Shown one piece after another: positions 17,881 to 26,920 of a stretch of 64,000 bases of DNA. Below the pieces are notes generated by a model. The model did no database searches. It saw only the letters and a list, made by a program, of their open reading frames with translations, and was not told the origin of the DNA. Origin of the DNA: Streptomyces bicolor (GTDB lineage Bacteria > Actinomycetota > Actinomycetes > Streptomycetales > Streptomycetaceae); the NCBI RefSeq assembly GCF_000719285.1, contig NZ_JOFS01000001.1, positions 248,001 to 312,000 on the forward strand, in the 5' to 3' direction. The translations under genes were made by a program, and so were the position numbers. Position 1 is the first letter of the stretch. Every line of letters begins with the position of its first letter.

Positions 17881-19179
17881 TCACTCCTGCGGGGTGGTCT
17901 CCTCGCGTATGACCTGCTGCGCCACCTTGAAGGCGCTGTTCGCCGCCGGTACGCCGCAGTACACGGCCGCCTGCAGCAGCACTTCCTTGATCTCGCCCGG
18001 GGTGAGGCCGTTGCGCAGGGCGGCACGGACGTGGAAGGCGAGTTCGTCCATGTGACCGCCCGCGACCAGGGCGGTGAGGGTGACGCAGCTGCGCGAGCGC
18101 CGGTCGAGACCGGGTCTGTCCCAGATCTCGCCCCACGCGTACCGGGTGATGAACTCCTGGAAGTCCCCCGAGAACTCGTCCGCCTGCGCCAGCGCCCGGT
18201 CGACGTGCGCGTCGCCGAGCACCTCACGACGGACCTTGATCCCGGCGTCGTACGGGTCCGGTCGTCCCGCCGGCTGCGGCGGTACGGCGGCCGGGGCTAT
18301 CTCGGCGACGGGCGCCGGCTGGGGAGGCGCGGCCGCCAGGACCGGCTTGGCGGGGGCCGCGACGATGGCCATCTGGCCGGTGGTGGAGTCGTAGGCCGGC
18401 TGCCAGGCGGTGGAGAAGTGCCGCACCAGCAGGTCGGTGACGGCCGCGGGCTGCTCGACCGGGACGAGGTGGGAGGCGCCGGGGACGACGGCAAGACGTG
18501 CGTCCGGTATCCCGGCGACCAGCGTGCGGGCCTCGGCGGGGCCGGTGACCTGGTCGTCCGAGCCGACGAGGACCAGCGTGGGCACGGTGACACCGGAGAG
18601 TCGTGACCGTACGTCGAAGGCGGCGAGTGCCTCGCAGGCGGCGATGTAGCAGCCGGGGTCGGTGGTGCGCACCATCTGCACCGCCCACTCGGTGATCGCC
18701 GGCTGGGCGGCGGCGAAGCCGGAGGTGAACCAGCGGTCCGGCGAGGTGCGGGCGATGGGGTCGAGGCCGTTCGTGCGCACGATCACACCCCGCTGCCGGA
18801 ACTCGTCGGCCGTGCCGAAGCGGGGCGAGGCGGCGATCAGGGCGAGCGAGGCGACGCGGTCCGGGTGGCGAAGGGCGAGTTCGATGCCGAGGGCGCCGCC
18901 GAAGGCGCAGCCGGCGAAGCCGAAGCGCTGCACGCCGAGGCCGTCGAGGGTGGCCATCAGCCGCTCGGCGAGACCACCGACCGAGCCCGCCGGGTACGCG
19001 GGCGCGCCGCCGTGCCCCGGCAGGTCGAACCGGAAGACACGCCACTGCTGGGCGAGCTCAGGGACCTGCCGGTCCCACATGTGCCATGTGGTACCCAGGG
19101 AGGGACCCAGGATCAGGACGGGAGCCTCTTCTGGCCCGTCAAAGCGGTATTGCAGGGTGTTCGACGGTGTCTCACTCAC
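17881..19179 (-). CDS. PcaL-like fusion: alpha/beta hydrolase + carboxymuconolactone decarboxylase, nucleophile missing
   Basis: 432 residues. Residues ~1-255 resemble 3-oxoadipate enol-lactonase (PcaD), and ~300-425 are a CMD domain (PcaC: EFSGDFQEFITRYAWGEIWDRPGLDRRSRS, GHMDELAFHVRAALRNGLTPGEIKE). In PcaL the fusion performs two consecutive steps of the beta-ketoadipate pathway. Here the nucleophile elbow reads GCAFGG (about residue 92) instead of G-x-S-x-G, an Ala (GCC) where Ser is needed. The Asp (VGSDDQVTG) and His (GASHLVPVEQP) remain. No other pca gene is nearby. The hydrolase half is probably inactive or repurposed; the decarboxylase half looks intact. Confidence 0.85.
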   Translation of the reverse strand: MSETPSNTLQYRFDGPEEAPVLILGPSLGTTWHMWDRQVPELAQQWRVFRFDLPGHGGAPAYPAGSVGGLAERLMATLDGLGVQRFGFAGCAFGGALGIELALRHPDRVASLALIAASPRFGTADEFRQRGVIVRTNGLDPIARTSPDRWFTSGFAAAQPAITEWAVQMVRTTDPGCYIAACEALAAFDVRSRLSGVTVPTLVLVGSDDQVTGPAEARTLVAGIPDARLAVVPGASHLVPVEQPAAVTDLLVRHFSTAWQPAYDSTTGQMAIVAAPAKPVLAAAPPQPAPVAEIAPAAVPPQPAGRPDPYDAGIKVRREVLGDAHVDRALAQADEFSGDFQEFITRYAWGEIWDRPGLDRRSRSCVTLTALVAGGHMDELAFHVRAALRNGLTPGEIKEVLLQAAVYCGVPAANSAFKVAQQVIREETTPQE

Positions 19180-19192
19180 GCCTCAGACCCTC

Positions 19193-19740
19193 TCACGTAT
19201 CACGGACGCCCCTATAACGAGGGGGCGCTGGACGCCGTCCTGACCAGGTGAAGACCTCTCGGGCGGCATATCGCTTGAGGCATCGGATGCTCTCACGCCG
19301 GGTCTTGCCCTCCTGGGTCGGCGTTCGTAGTGCGCCTGGGTGCGCGGGTCGTGGCGCAGCCGGGTGAAGACGATGCGGTGCAGGGCGGCGTTCGCCTGGC
19401 GGTCGCCACCGTGGTTGAGCCGACGCGAGCTCCGTCGCCCCGAGGAGTACTCGATGGGACTGACTCCGCACAGAGCGGCGAAAGACGCCTCGGTGCTCAG
19501 CCGCTCGGGGTTGTCTCCCATGGTGCTCAGGAGAGTGACGGCGCTGTCCGGGCTGATGCCCAATGGTGTGAGCAGTTGCGGGGCGTGGCGTTCGACGAGC
19601 CGGGTCAGGCGCTGATTCAGCTCATCGATCTGCCGGGTGAGCTGCTCGATGCGCTGGGCCAGCAGGCTCAGGGTGATGTGGGTGGCCTGGGCCACGGCGT
19701 CCTCATCGCCTTCGCCGTCGCGCGGGCTGAGGCGCGCGCA
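19193..19740 (-). pseudogene. IS110-family transposase remnant
   Basis: Only the C-terminal transposase_20 part survives: RLVERHAPQLLTPLGISPDSAV, GDNPERLSTEASFAALCGVSP, and NHGGDRQANAALHRIVFTRLRHDPRTQAHYERR. At about 19310-19325 the frame breaks and the expected ending (TQEGKTRRESIRCLKRYAAREVF) continues in another frame to a stop at 19193. The N-terminal DEDD catalytic domain is absent. No terminal repeats are recognised. Confidence 0.8.
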
Positions 19741-19790
19741 GGTGCGGAACTGAAGCGCTCCGGGTCTGATGAACCGTCGTGCGACGGTAA

Positions 19791-19824
19791 GGGCCCGGCG
19801 TCCCGAAGCCGGGATGCCGGGCCC
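19791..19824 (-). terminator. Strong intrinsic terminator of the cold-shock gene
   Basis: GGGCCCGGC (19791-19799) pairs with GCCGGGCCC (19816-19824), and the inner TCCCG (19801-19805) pairs with CGGGA (19810-19814) around a four-base loop. The result is a near-continuous 14-15 bp stem. It lies 17 bases downstream of the cold-shock protein stop. Confidence 0.75.
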
Positions 19825-19840
19825 CCTTAGCGGGGCGCGA

Positions 19841-20044
19841 TCAGGCGGGGCGGATGTTCTCAGCCTGCGGGCCCTTCTGGCCCTGCGTGACGTCGAACTC
19901 GACCTTCTGGCCCTCCTGCAGCTCGCGGTAGCCCTGGCTGGCGATGTTGGAGTAGTGGGCGAAGACGTCGGGGCCGCCGCCCTCCTGCTCGATGAAGCCG
20001 AAGCCCTTCTCGCTGTTGAACCACTTCACTGTGCCCTTGGCCAT
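19841..20044 (-). CDS. Cold-shock protein (CspA family)
   Basis: 67 residues, the usual length. It is a single OB-fold cold-shock domain with RNP1 KGFGFIEQ and RNP2 VFAHYSNI, opening [10 protein letters not shown]. It binds single-stranded nucleic acid and acts as an RNA chaperone and antiterminator. AAAGGAGACAG gives a strong ribosome site. A TTATAG -10-like box (minus strand, 20192-20197) would leave a leader of ~145 bases, as is common for cold-shock genes. It ends in a strong terminator. The neighbouring RNase J paralogue and DEAD-box helicase suggest an RNA-metabolism cluster. Confidence 0.95.
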   Translation of the reverse strand: MAKGTVKWFNSEKGFGFIEQEGGGPDVFAHYSNIASQGYRELQEGQKVEFDVTQGQKGPQAENIRPA

Positions 20045-20192
20045 GACTGTCTCCTTTGAGGGAAAACCGGGCACGCACCCTGCGCGACCGGGAGGTGATC
20101 GCCCTGGTCCGGAGAGGCGCTGAACAGCAAGAACGCCCGTGAGGCGATCACGGGCGAACGGAACTTCGGAACCACGACTGCTGGTCACAACG

Positions 20193-20333
20193 CTATAACG
20201 GTATGACGGAAGCCGCTAGCGAAAACGCGCCAGCATCCGGCCCGGAACGAAGGGCTGGATCGCCCGTGAGGCTCGGTCGATGGTGATCAAGCAGTTTCGC
20301 GCCCTTCTTCTGCACAAGGCTGCGGCGAGGCAT
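20193..20333 (-). CDS. Possible small basic protein upstream of the cold-shock gene
   Basis: 46 codons from an ATG at about 20333 behind [27 protein letters not shown], then a hydrophobic end. It is basic and unrecognised. It sits in the leader region of the cold-shock gene on the same strand, so it could be a small co-transcribed protein or chance. Confidence 0.33.
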   Translation of the reverse strand: MPRRSLVQKKGAKLLDHHRPSLTGDPALRSGPDAGAFSLAASVIPL

Positions 20334-20402
20334 GGTCTCTCCCCGCCGCCGACTGTTCTCCGGGTGGGTCCCACCGATCATGCGTGACCGGCCCCTCCCC
20401 AC

Positions 20403-20777
20403 ACGACGTCACCTTCGACTTCCCGGAACCGGCTCGAGACCACGGACGAGCCGCCCCCGCGCGACCTCGTCGTCGAGTTCGATGGGGCACCACGAGCGCC
20501 GAGGACACCCGAGTCTCGACTACTGCGAGTGGACCAGTGCCGAGGCCCGCCGGGAGGCAGCGAACGCCGGAAAACACGACAGGGTGCACGAGATCTTCTC
20601 CAGCACCGGGCGAACGGTTCGGCCACGGAAGGTGGTACCGCTTTCACAGCTCCCTGTCCCCGGTCGCCGGCGTGATCCGATCGTGCCGAGGCACGCTGCG
20701 GGTGCCCAGCTCCGTAGGGAAAAGGAGATCGCACAGGCAATGGATCACCCTGTCCGCTCTCCGGGTACCGTCAGGGT
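20403..20777. other. Intergenic region before RNase J, no gene supported
   Basis: Several overlapping open frames cross this stretch on both strands, but none has a ribosome site, domain or consistent codon pattern. It should contain the RNase J promoter. I see no clear -35/-10 pair. Confidence 0.5.
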
Positions 20778-22463
20778 ATGAGTCATCCGCACCCCGAGCT
20801 GAAAGCCGCCCCGCCCCTTCCCGAAGGAGGGCTGCGGGTCATCGCCCTGGGCGGCCTGGGTGAGATCGGCCGCAACATGACCGTCTTCGAGCACGCGGGC
20901 AAGCTGCTCATCGTCGACTGCGGCGTGCTGTTCCCCGAGGAGACCCAGCCCGGCGTGGACGTGATCCTGCCGGACTTCACCTCGATCCGGGACCGGCTGG
21001 ACGACATCGTGGCCGTGGTCCTCACCCACGGCCACGAGGACCACATCGGCGGCGTGCCGTACCTGCTGCGCGAGCGGTCCGACATTCCCGTCGTCGGCTC
21101 CAAGCTGACGCTGGCGTTCCTGGAGGCCAAGCTCAAGGAACACGGGATCCGGCCGCGCACGGTGCGGGTGCGGGAGGGCGACCGGCGTGGCTTCGGGCCC
21201 TTCGACTGCGAGTTCGTGGCGGTCAACCACTCCATCCCCGACAGCCTCGCGGTCGCGATCCGCACCCGGGCCGGGATGGTGCTGCACACCGGCGACTTCA
21301 AGATGGACCAGTTCCCTCTCGACGACCGCATCACAGATCTGCGCGCCTTCGCCCGCCTCGGTGAGGAGGGCGTGGACCTGTTCCTCACCGACTCCACCAA
21401 CGCCGAAGTACCCGGCTTCACCACCTCCGAGCGTGAGCTGAACCCGGCGATCGAGCAGGTGATGCGCACCGCGCCGCGCCGGGTCATCGTCTCCAGCTTC
21501 GCCAGCCACGTGCATCGCATCCAGCAGGTCCTAGACGCCGCCCACCAGCACGGCCGCAAGGTCGCCTTCGTCGGCCGGTCTATGGTCCGCAACATGGGCA
21601 TCGCCCGTGACCTGGGCTATCTGAAGGTCCCCTCCGGTCTGGTCGTGAGCACGAAGGAGCTGGAGAAGCTCCCGGACCACAAGATCACTCTGGTGTGCAC
21701 CGGCTCCCAGGGCGAACCGATGGCCGCGCTGTCACGGATGGCCAACCGCGACCACATGATCCGCATCGGCAAGGGCGACACCGTCCTGCTCGCCAGTTCC
21801 CTGATCCCCGGCAACGAGAACGCCATCTACCGGGTGATCAACGGACTCACCCGGTGGGGCGCCCACGTGGTCCACAAGGGCAACGCCAAGGTGCACGTCT
21901 CCGGGCACGCCAGCGCCGGCGAACTCGTCTACTGCTACAACATCGTCAAGCCCCGCAACGTCATGCCCGTGCACGGCGAATGGCGCCATCTGCGGGCCAA
22001 CGGCGACCTCGCCATCCGTACCGGTGTCGCCCCCGAACGGGTCGTCATCGCCGAGGACGGCGTCGTCGTCGACCTGGTCGATGGGCGGGCGTCCATCACC
22101 GGCAAGGTCCCCGCCGGCAACGTCTACGTGGACGGCATGGAAGTCGGCGGCGCCACCGAAGCGTCGCTCAAGGACCGCCTCACCCTCGCCGCCGAAGGCG
22201 TCGTCACGGTGGTGGCGATCGTCGACGCGGACACCGGCGCCCTCGCCGAGGCCCCCGACTTCCTGGCGCGGGGCTTCGTCCACGACGACACCACCTTCGA
22301 GCCGGTCATCCCCGTCATCGAGAAGACCCTGGCCACCGCGGCCGAGGAAGGCGTCGGGGACGCGCGCCAACTCGAACAACTCGTCGCCCGCGCCGTGGCG
22401 AACTGGGCGTTCCGCACCTATCGCCGCAAGCCTCTCATCATCCCCGTCATCATCGACGCCTGA
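20778..22463 (+). CDS. rnj: Ribonuclease J (probable second copy)
   Basis: 561 residues, full length. Metallo-beta-lactamase core with VLTHGHEDHIGGVP (HxHxDH), NHSIPDS, HTGDFKMDQ and TDSTNAEVPGFT. The beta-CASP region has VSSFASHVHRIQQ, VFVGRSM-like VAFVGRSMVRNMGIA, CTGSQGEPMAALSRMA, and HVSGHASAGEL with PVHGEWRHL. The C-terminal domain ends FRTYRRKPLIIPVIIDA. RNase J combines 5'-3' exonuclease and endonuclease activity in mRNA decay and rRNA maturation. The main Streptomyces rnj usually sits near dapA, which is absent here, and several positions differ from the version I remember, so a paralogue is inferred. Neighbours are cold-shock and helicase genes. Confidence 0.93.
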   Translation: MSHPHPELKAAPPLPEGGLRVIALGGLGEIGRNMTVFEHAGKLLIVDCGVLFPEETQPGVDVILPDFTSIRDRLDDIVAVVLTHGHEDHIGGVPYLLRERSDIPVVGSKLTLAFLEAKLKEHGIRPRTVRVREGDRRGFGPFDCEFVAVNHSIPDSLAVAIRTRAGMVLHTGDFKMDQFPLDDRITDLRAFARLGEEGVDLFLTDSTNAEVPGFTTSERELNPAIEQVMRTAPRRVIVSSFASHVHRIQQVLDAAHQHGRKVAFVGRSMVRNMGIARDLGYLKVPSGLVVSTKELEKLPDHKITLVCTGSQGEPMAALSRMANRDHMIRIGKGDTVLLASSLIPGNENAIYRVINGLTRWGAHVVHKGNAKVHVSGHASAGELVYCYNIVKPRNVMPVHGEWRHLRANGDLAIRTGVAPERVVIAEDGVVVDLVDGRASITGKVPAGNVYVDGMEVGGATEASLKDRLTLAAEGVVTVVAIVDADTGALAEAPDFLARGFVHDDTTFEPVIPVIEKTLATAAEEGVGDARQLEQLVARAVANWAFRTYRRKPLIIPVIIDA

Positions 22464-22975
22464 GCCGCACCCGGCAGCACGGTCCGCGGTTCCGGTGGCG
22501 GCCCCGCGAGCATCGAGGTCGAGCACGCCCGGACCGGACGGTGGCGAAGCCGCCGGGCTCGACGAGGCGGATCGCCTCGCCGTGGGCAAACCGGCAGATC
22601 CGCGAGGGAGTCGGTGTTGCGAGCGACGGCCCTGTCGCCGCGCTCGAGCAGGACGGGGAACGAATGTCCTTGCCACGCGGATGTCTACCGTCACCCCGGA
22701 CAACCGCAGTCGATTTTCACAGCGGTACAGGGGCACGCAAGGCGCGCGACACCCGCCGCGTACCTCGGACAAGGCAGTGCCCTCATCCCGGAATTCCAGT
22801 TCGGCGCGCCACCGACCGAGCCAACCGCATCTGGGCCATTCCCCCAGGCGAGTCCCCGGCTACGCCCCGCCCGCGACGCGCGCACGGGCATGCGCACGTC
22901 GCGGGCCACTGCACGGGACGCGCGAGTGGATAGCGCGAGTGCCGGTGAAGCGGTTAGATCGCGGGACTCATCGAC
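22464..22975. other. Intergenic region, no gene supported
   Basis: About 510 bases between the RNase J stop and the convergent DUF5302 gene. Open frames exist on both strands but are Arg/Ser/Pro-rich without motifs. No convincing hairpin terminator was found behind RNase J. Confidence 0.45.
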
Positions 22976-23218
22976 TCAGCCGCCGCTCTTGCGCCTGAAC
23001 GACCGCTGGCTCGCAGCCGGGCCGTGCGCCGAACGCACCTTCGACGCATCGGACTTGGCGGCAATATCAGCGCCATCCGCCTGCGCACCGCGCTTGCGCG
23101 CCAGGGCTTCGCGGAACTTGCGCTTGAGGTCGTAGTTGCCGTCGCTGTCCGGCTCCAGAGGGGACGTCTCCGGGGCAGCCGGCTCCGAACCTTCCGTGGA
23201 TACGGGCTCTGCGGTCAT
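22976..23218 (-). CDS. DUF5302 protein
   Basis: 80 residues from the ATG at 23218, with GGAGGTCACC directly upstream. The acidic N-terminus (EGSEPAAPETSPLEPDSD) is followed by LKRKFREALARKRGAQA and the basic ending HGPAASQRSFRRKSGG, both typical of this small actinobacterial family. Function is unknown. The basic C-terminus could bind nucleic acid. It is co-directional with the DEAD-box helicase. Confidence 0.85.
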   Translation of the reverse strand: MTAEPVSTEGSEPAAPETSPLEPDSDGNYDLKRKFREALARKRGAQADGADIAAKSDASKVRSAHGPAASQRSFRRKSGG

Positions 23219-23426
23219 GGTGACCTCCTGGGTTCGGGGGGGGTGGGCAAGCACAGCTTGTCATGCCGGGCGCAGTGCGAGGCGCCGGCAACATCATCCT
23301 GCTCCGTTTCGGCGGGCATCCCTCTCGCGGCCAAAGGCGTTGACTTCGTAGGTGAGGCACACAGGACGGCTTCGGGCCGGGCCGAGGGTTGTCGATCCCC
23401 TGGCCAGGCTGCCAGGGCAACGGCTC

Positions 23427-24842
23427 TCAGCCGTTGCGACGCACGAGGGCGGCCCTGCGGGCCTCGGCGAGCTTGCGGGCCTCGCCCGCCTTTCGGGACT
23501 TGCCGCCGGCGCCGCGGGAGGTGCCCTTGCTGGTGCCGAGGCCGCGGAAGGGAGCGTTGGTGTTCTTGGGTCGGGGGACGGCGGGCTCGCCGTCGAGCGG
23601 GATCCCGGAGGGAGTCTTGGCGCCGGTGATCCGGCTCAGCTCCGCCTCGCCCGAGCGCACCTTGGTGACGGTCGGCTCGATGCCGGCCCCGGCCATCATG
23701 CGGCTCGTCTCGCGGCGCTGGCCCGCCAGCACGAGCGTGACCACGCTGCCGGACTCACCGGCGCGGGCGGTGCGGCCCGCCCGGTGCACATAGTCCTTGG
23801 CATCGGTGGGCGGGTCGACGTTGACCACGAGATCGAGGTCGTCGACGTGCAGGCCACGGGCCGCGACATTGGTCGCCACCAGAACGGTGATCTGGCTGTT
23901 CTTGAACTGCGCCAGGGTCCGTGTGCGCTGTGGCTGGGACTTGCCGCTGTGCAGGGCCCCGGCCTGCACCCCGCTGGCCCGCAGATGCCGGGTGAGCTGG
24001 TCGACGGCGTGCTTGGTGTCGAGGAACAGCAGTACGCGGCCGTCGCGGGCGGCGATTTCCGTGATGACGGCGTAGCGGTCAGGGCCGTGGACGACCAGAA
24101 CGTGGTGCTCCATCGTCGTGACTGTGCCCGCGGCCGGGTCGACCGAGTGGACGACGGGGTCGTGGAGGTAGCGGCGGACCAGTTGATCGACGTCGCGATC
24201 GAGAGTGGCAGAGAAAAGCATCCGCTGACCGTCGGGGTGCACCTGGTCGAGCACGTCGGCAACCTGCGGCAGGAATCCCAAGTCGCACATCTGGTCGGCC
24301 TCGTCCAGCACGGTGATTCTCACCCGTCCCAGGCGGCAGGCGTTGCGCTCGATCAGGTCGTGCAGGCGTCCGGGGGTGGCGACGACCACCTCGGCTCCCT
24401 GGCGCAGCGCGGCGACCTGCCGGCCGATCGACGTTCCGCCGACGACCGTGGCGATCCGCAGCCGCAGTGCCTCGGCGTACGGCGCCAGCGCCTGGGTGAC
24501 CTGTTGGGCGAGCTCCCGGGTAGGCACCAGGATCAGAGCAAGGGGCTGCTTCGGTTCCGCGCGCCGCCCGGCCGTCCGTGCGAGCAGCGGCAGGCCGAAA
24601 GCGAGCGTCTTGCCTGATCCGGTGCGCCCGCGTCCCAGGATGTCGCGCCCCTCCAGGGCATCGGGCAGTGTGGCGGCCTGGATCGGAAAGGGTTCGCGCA
24701 CCCCGAGTTCGCTCAGTGTCCGCAGCACCTCCGTCGGCAGTTCCAGACCGGCGAAGGTGACGGCCGGGAGCAGCGCCGGGGTCGTTGCCCCAGGCTGGGC
24801 GGGACTGCCGTGAGCTATGCCGGAGTCTTTGGGATGCTTCAT
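23427..24842 (-). CDS. DEAD-box ATP-dependent RNA helicase
   Basis: 471 residues from the ATG at 24842 (GGAAGG six bases upstream). All SF2 motifs are present: Q motif REPFPIQAATLP, motif I GRTGSGKT, Ia PTRELAQQV, Ib TPGRLHDL, II LDEADQM, III SATLDRD, IV VLLFLDTKH, V VATNVAARGLHVDDLD and VI YVHRAGRTARAG. A basic C-terminal tail of ~90 residues (GTSKGTSRGAGGKSRKAGEARKLAEARRAALVRR) probably binds RNA. Such helicases unwind structured RNA in the cold and in ribosome assembly. The adjacent cold-shock protein and RNase J suggest a shared role. A leader of more than 100 bases is likely. Confidence 0.93.
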   Translation of the reverse strand: MKHPKDSGIAHGSPAQPGATTPALLPAVTFAGLELPTEVLRTLSELGVREPFPIQAATLPDALEGRDILGRGRTGSGKTLAFGLPLLARTAGRRAEPKQPLALILVPTRELAQQVTQALAPYAEALRLRIATVVGGTSIGRQVAALRQGAEVVVATPGRLHDLIERNACRLGRVRITVLDEADQMCDLGFLPQVADVLDQVHPDGQRMLFSATLDRDVDQLVRRYLHDPVVHSVDPAAGTVTTMEHHVLVVHGPDRYAVITEIAARDGRVLLFLDTKHAVDQLTRHLRASGVQAGALHSGKSQPQRTRTLAQFKNSQITVLVATNVAARGLHVDDLDLVVNVDPPTDAKDYVHRAGRTARAGESGSVVTLVLAGQRRETSRMMAGAGIEPTVTKVRSGEAELSRITGAKTPSGIPLDGEPAVPRPKNTNAPFRGLGTSKGTSRGAGGKSRKAGEARKLAEARRAALVRRNG

Positions 24843-25059
24843 GAACAGCCTTCCGCAAGGGAACTTACCGAGGAAGGCCCGGCAGGTTTGAACAGCCCAC
24901 GCACAAGCCGAACGGAACAGACAGAATCGCCCACCGCGACGACCACGCAAACGCGTGACACTAACACACGGCATAACCTCGCGCCGCCGATACCGATCGC
25001 CCCTGTGTACGGGTGCTGGCAGCGGGTCGGCCTGGTACAACCGTTCCCCTTGAAGAACG

Positions 25060-25308
25060 GCCCCACTCCACGGGCGAGCTGTCGAGCCACGCATCGAGCC
25101 TTACGAGCGGGGCGCCGGGCAGGGCAGCAGGCCCCTGCTGCGGGTGCAGGTCAGCAAGCCGGACGCGGGAGACGCGGCGGCCGCACAGCAGAAGGCTGCT
25201 GTCATCACGTCCGCGCTCGGGAACGTGCCGGGTCTTCCGATCACGGCGCTGAAGGGTCCCGTGCTGGCGGATGCGGTCGAGCAGGTCCTGACCGCGCCCG
25301 CACGCTAG
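25060..25308 (+). pseudogene. Unidentified 3' gene fragment
   Basis: One plus-strand frame without a start codon reads protein-like sequence: PLLRVQVSKPDAGDAAAAQQ, then KAAVITSALGNVPGLPITAL and a helical end ADAVEQVLTAPAR before TAG (25306-25308). I do not recognise it. It lies just upstream of the broken clamp-like gene and is probably another gene remnant. Confidence 0.3.
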
Positions 25309-25314
25309 CCCGGC

Positions 25315-25948
25315 ATGCCGGTGTTTGCTGGCCTGCGTATCGAGGCGAGTCATGAGGCGGTCCCCCTGACCGCGACTGACCGATACCCGCTCTCCACCCG
25401 AACCCTGGTGCCGACTGAACCACCGAGGCAGACGTGGGCCGGCACGGTCAACGGCGATGAGAGGCGGGCCGCGGTCGCCGAGATCCGCCGCAGCGGGCTG
25501 ATGCGACTGCCGCACGGGATCGGGCTCCGCGTGGCCGACCGGGAGGACCGGCATTGCCGTTTGCTGCTCGAGGAGTTCCCCGACTATCGGCTGATGCTCG
25601 CGTCACTGAGCGAGTCATCACCCGTGTGACGGTCCAGGAACTGTTCCTGCGAGCCCTGGAAGAACACCCCGGCGAGCGCATCTCGCTGCACGTTGCCGCC
25701 CAGGAAGTGGACATCGTGTCAGCAGATGACGAGCACCCCGACATCCCGCTCCCGGCAACCGCGACGGGGCAGGCCCTCCAGATCTGCTTCGAGCTGACCA
25801 CGCTCTATCCCGCCGTGAGCACCGCGATCCGGCCCCGACGTGATGCTCGACCTGAGGGGAAACGACCAGCCCATCACGATCCGCTCCGCCGACCGCGGCG
25901 ATCTCACCACCCTGGTCATACCCATCAAGCCCGGCCGCTCCGCCTGAG
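25315..25948 (+). pseudogene. DNA polymerase III beta-clamp-like (MerR/DnaN family) gene, broken by two frameshifts
   Basis: Three consecutive frames make one protein. First, GLRIEASHEAVPLTATDRYP to LLLEEFPDYRLMLASLSES (25315 to about 25612). Then ITRVTVQELFLRALEEHPGE to LTTLYPAVSTAI (to about 25832). Then GPDVMLDLRGNDQPITIRSA with DRGDLTTLVIPIKPGRSA (to 25948). The second break is a single extra C between ATC and GGC. The pattern (ATDRY, FPDY, RSADRGDLTTLVMP) is that of the DnaN-fold C-terminal half of streptomycete MerR/clamp-like regulators, as I remember them. The N-terminal MerR half is missing. It is a pseudogene at the left end of a decay zone. Confidence 0.65.
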
Positions 25949-26043
25949 AAAGAACACCCATGACCACCGCACCACCAGGCCCGACCCACCATGGAAGCCA
26001 TAAGCCAAGCCGGCACCGAAGGCTGAGCCGGTGACATCGCCTC

Positions 26044-26120
26044 TGCAAGCCGGCCACCACGCAGCGAAGCCGGTGCCTCGCCAGCCCGCACACCGCGTCA
26101 TTCCGAAGGAATGCGAAACT
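26044..26120. repeat. Dispersed ~77-bp repeat, copy 1
   Basis: About 91 percent identical (about seven differences including one gap) to 33561-33640. It begins CTGCAAGCCGGCCACCA and ends GGAATGCGAAACT. The right part contains CATTCC-GAA-GGAATG, a perfect 6-bp stem hairpin. It abuts the truncated 5' end of the MFS pseudogene. Confidence 0.7.
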
Positions 26121-26124
26121 GAGC

Positions 26125-26901
26125 TGCCGGCCGTGGGCGGCGCACTGCTGGCCTGCTTCGCTCTCCACCAGCGGTGGCGGGCGACGCGGCCGCAGCACGC
26201 TGGTCGAGCCGAGCCTGTTCCGCGGAATCGGCTTCCCTGCCGCTCTGCTGGCATCCGTGCTCTTCTTCGCCGCGGTCAACGGTCTGATGCTGGTGATCGC
26301 GGTGCAGCTGCAAGTGGGGTCGCACAGCGACGCGCTGACGGCGGGCTTCACCCTGCTGCCGTGATCGGTCGCGATGGCCCTGTCGTCCTGGGCCGCCGGC
26401 GCCTGGCTCGTACCGCGGTACGGCGCCCGCGTCATGTCCGCCGGGCTGCTGGCCCTGCTCGCCGGCGCCGCGGCCGCAGCGGTGGTGTACGCCACCGGCC
26501 GGCCCGGCGCCTACCCGTGGCCGCTGCTCCCTGCGCTGGCGGTGGCCGGTCTCGGCCAGGGCCTGTACGCCGTGCCGTTCTTCACCACCGTCCTGCACCA
26601 CGTCCGCCCGCACGAGACCGGATCGGCGGCCGGCCTGCTCAACGCCGTCCAGCAACTCGGCGGCACCCTCGGCGTCGCCCTGCTCGGCAGCGTCTTCTTC
26701 CACACCGCCGCGTCCGGCGCGCACGCGCACGGGAGCGCCGCGCTGACAGGCGCCCGGAACGCCTTCTGCGTCGCGGCATGGCTGGTCCTCGCTACGGCTG
26801 CCGCCACCGCCTTCATCGGCCCGCGACAGCAGCGGAGTTCCACATCCGTCGGCCCCGCCTCGGGACACGCGTCGGCCGCCCAGCAGCGTTCTCAGGGATG
26901 A
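26125..26901 (+). pseudogene. MFS drug-exporter (DHA2/EmrB type), truncated and interrupted
   Basis: The C-terminal half of a 14-helix transporter survives. A first piece (LPAVGGALLACFALHQRWR) is in one frame. STLVEPSLFRGIGFPAALLA onwards is in another, so a frameshift lies near 26180. An in-frame TGA at 26362-26364 interrupts FTLLP-stop-SVAMALSSWAAG where Trp is expected. From the ATG at 26374 the frame is open for 175 codons with hydrophobic helices and GLGQGLYAVPFFTTV and GTLGVALLGSVF. The N-terminal half is gone and repeat copy 1 sits at the breakpoint. Confidence 0.8.
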
Positions 26902-26920
26902 GCAGGCCGGCTCCGGAGAC

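Noticed and set aside
23352..24617. 421-codon plus-strand frame opposite the DEAD-box helicase
   Set aside because: Mirror frame of a fully motif-supported helicase.
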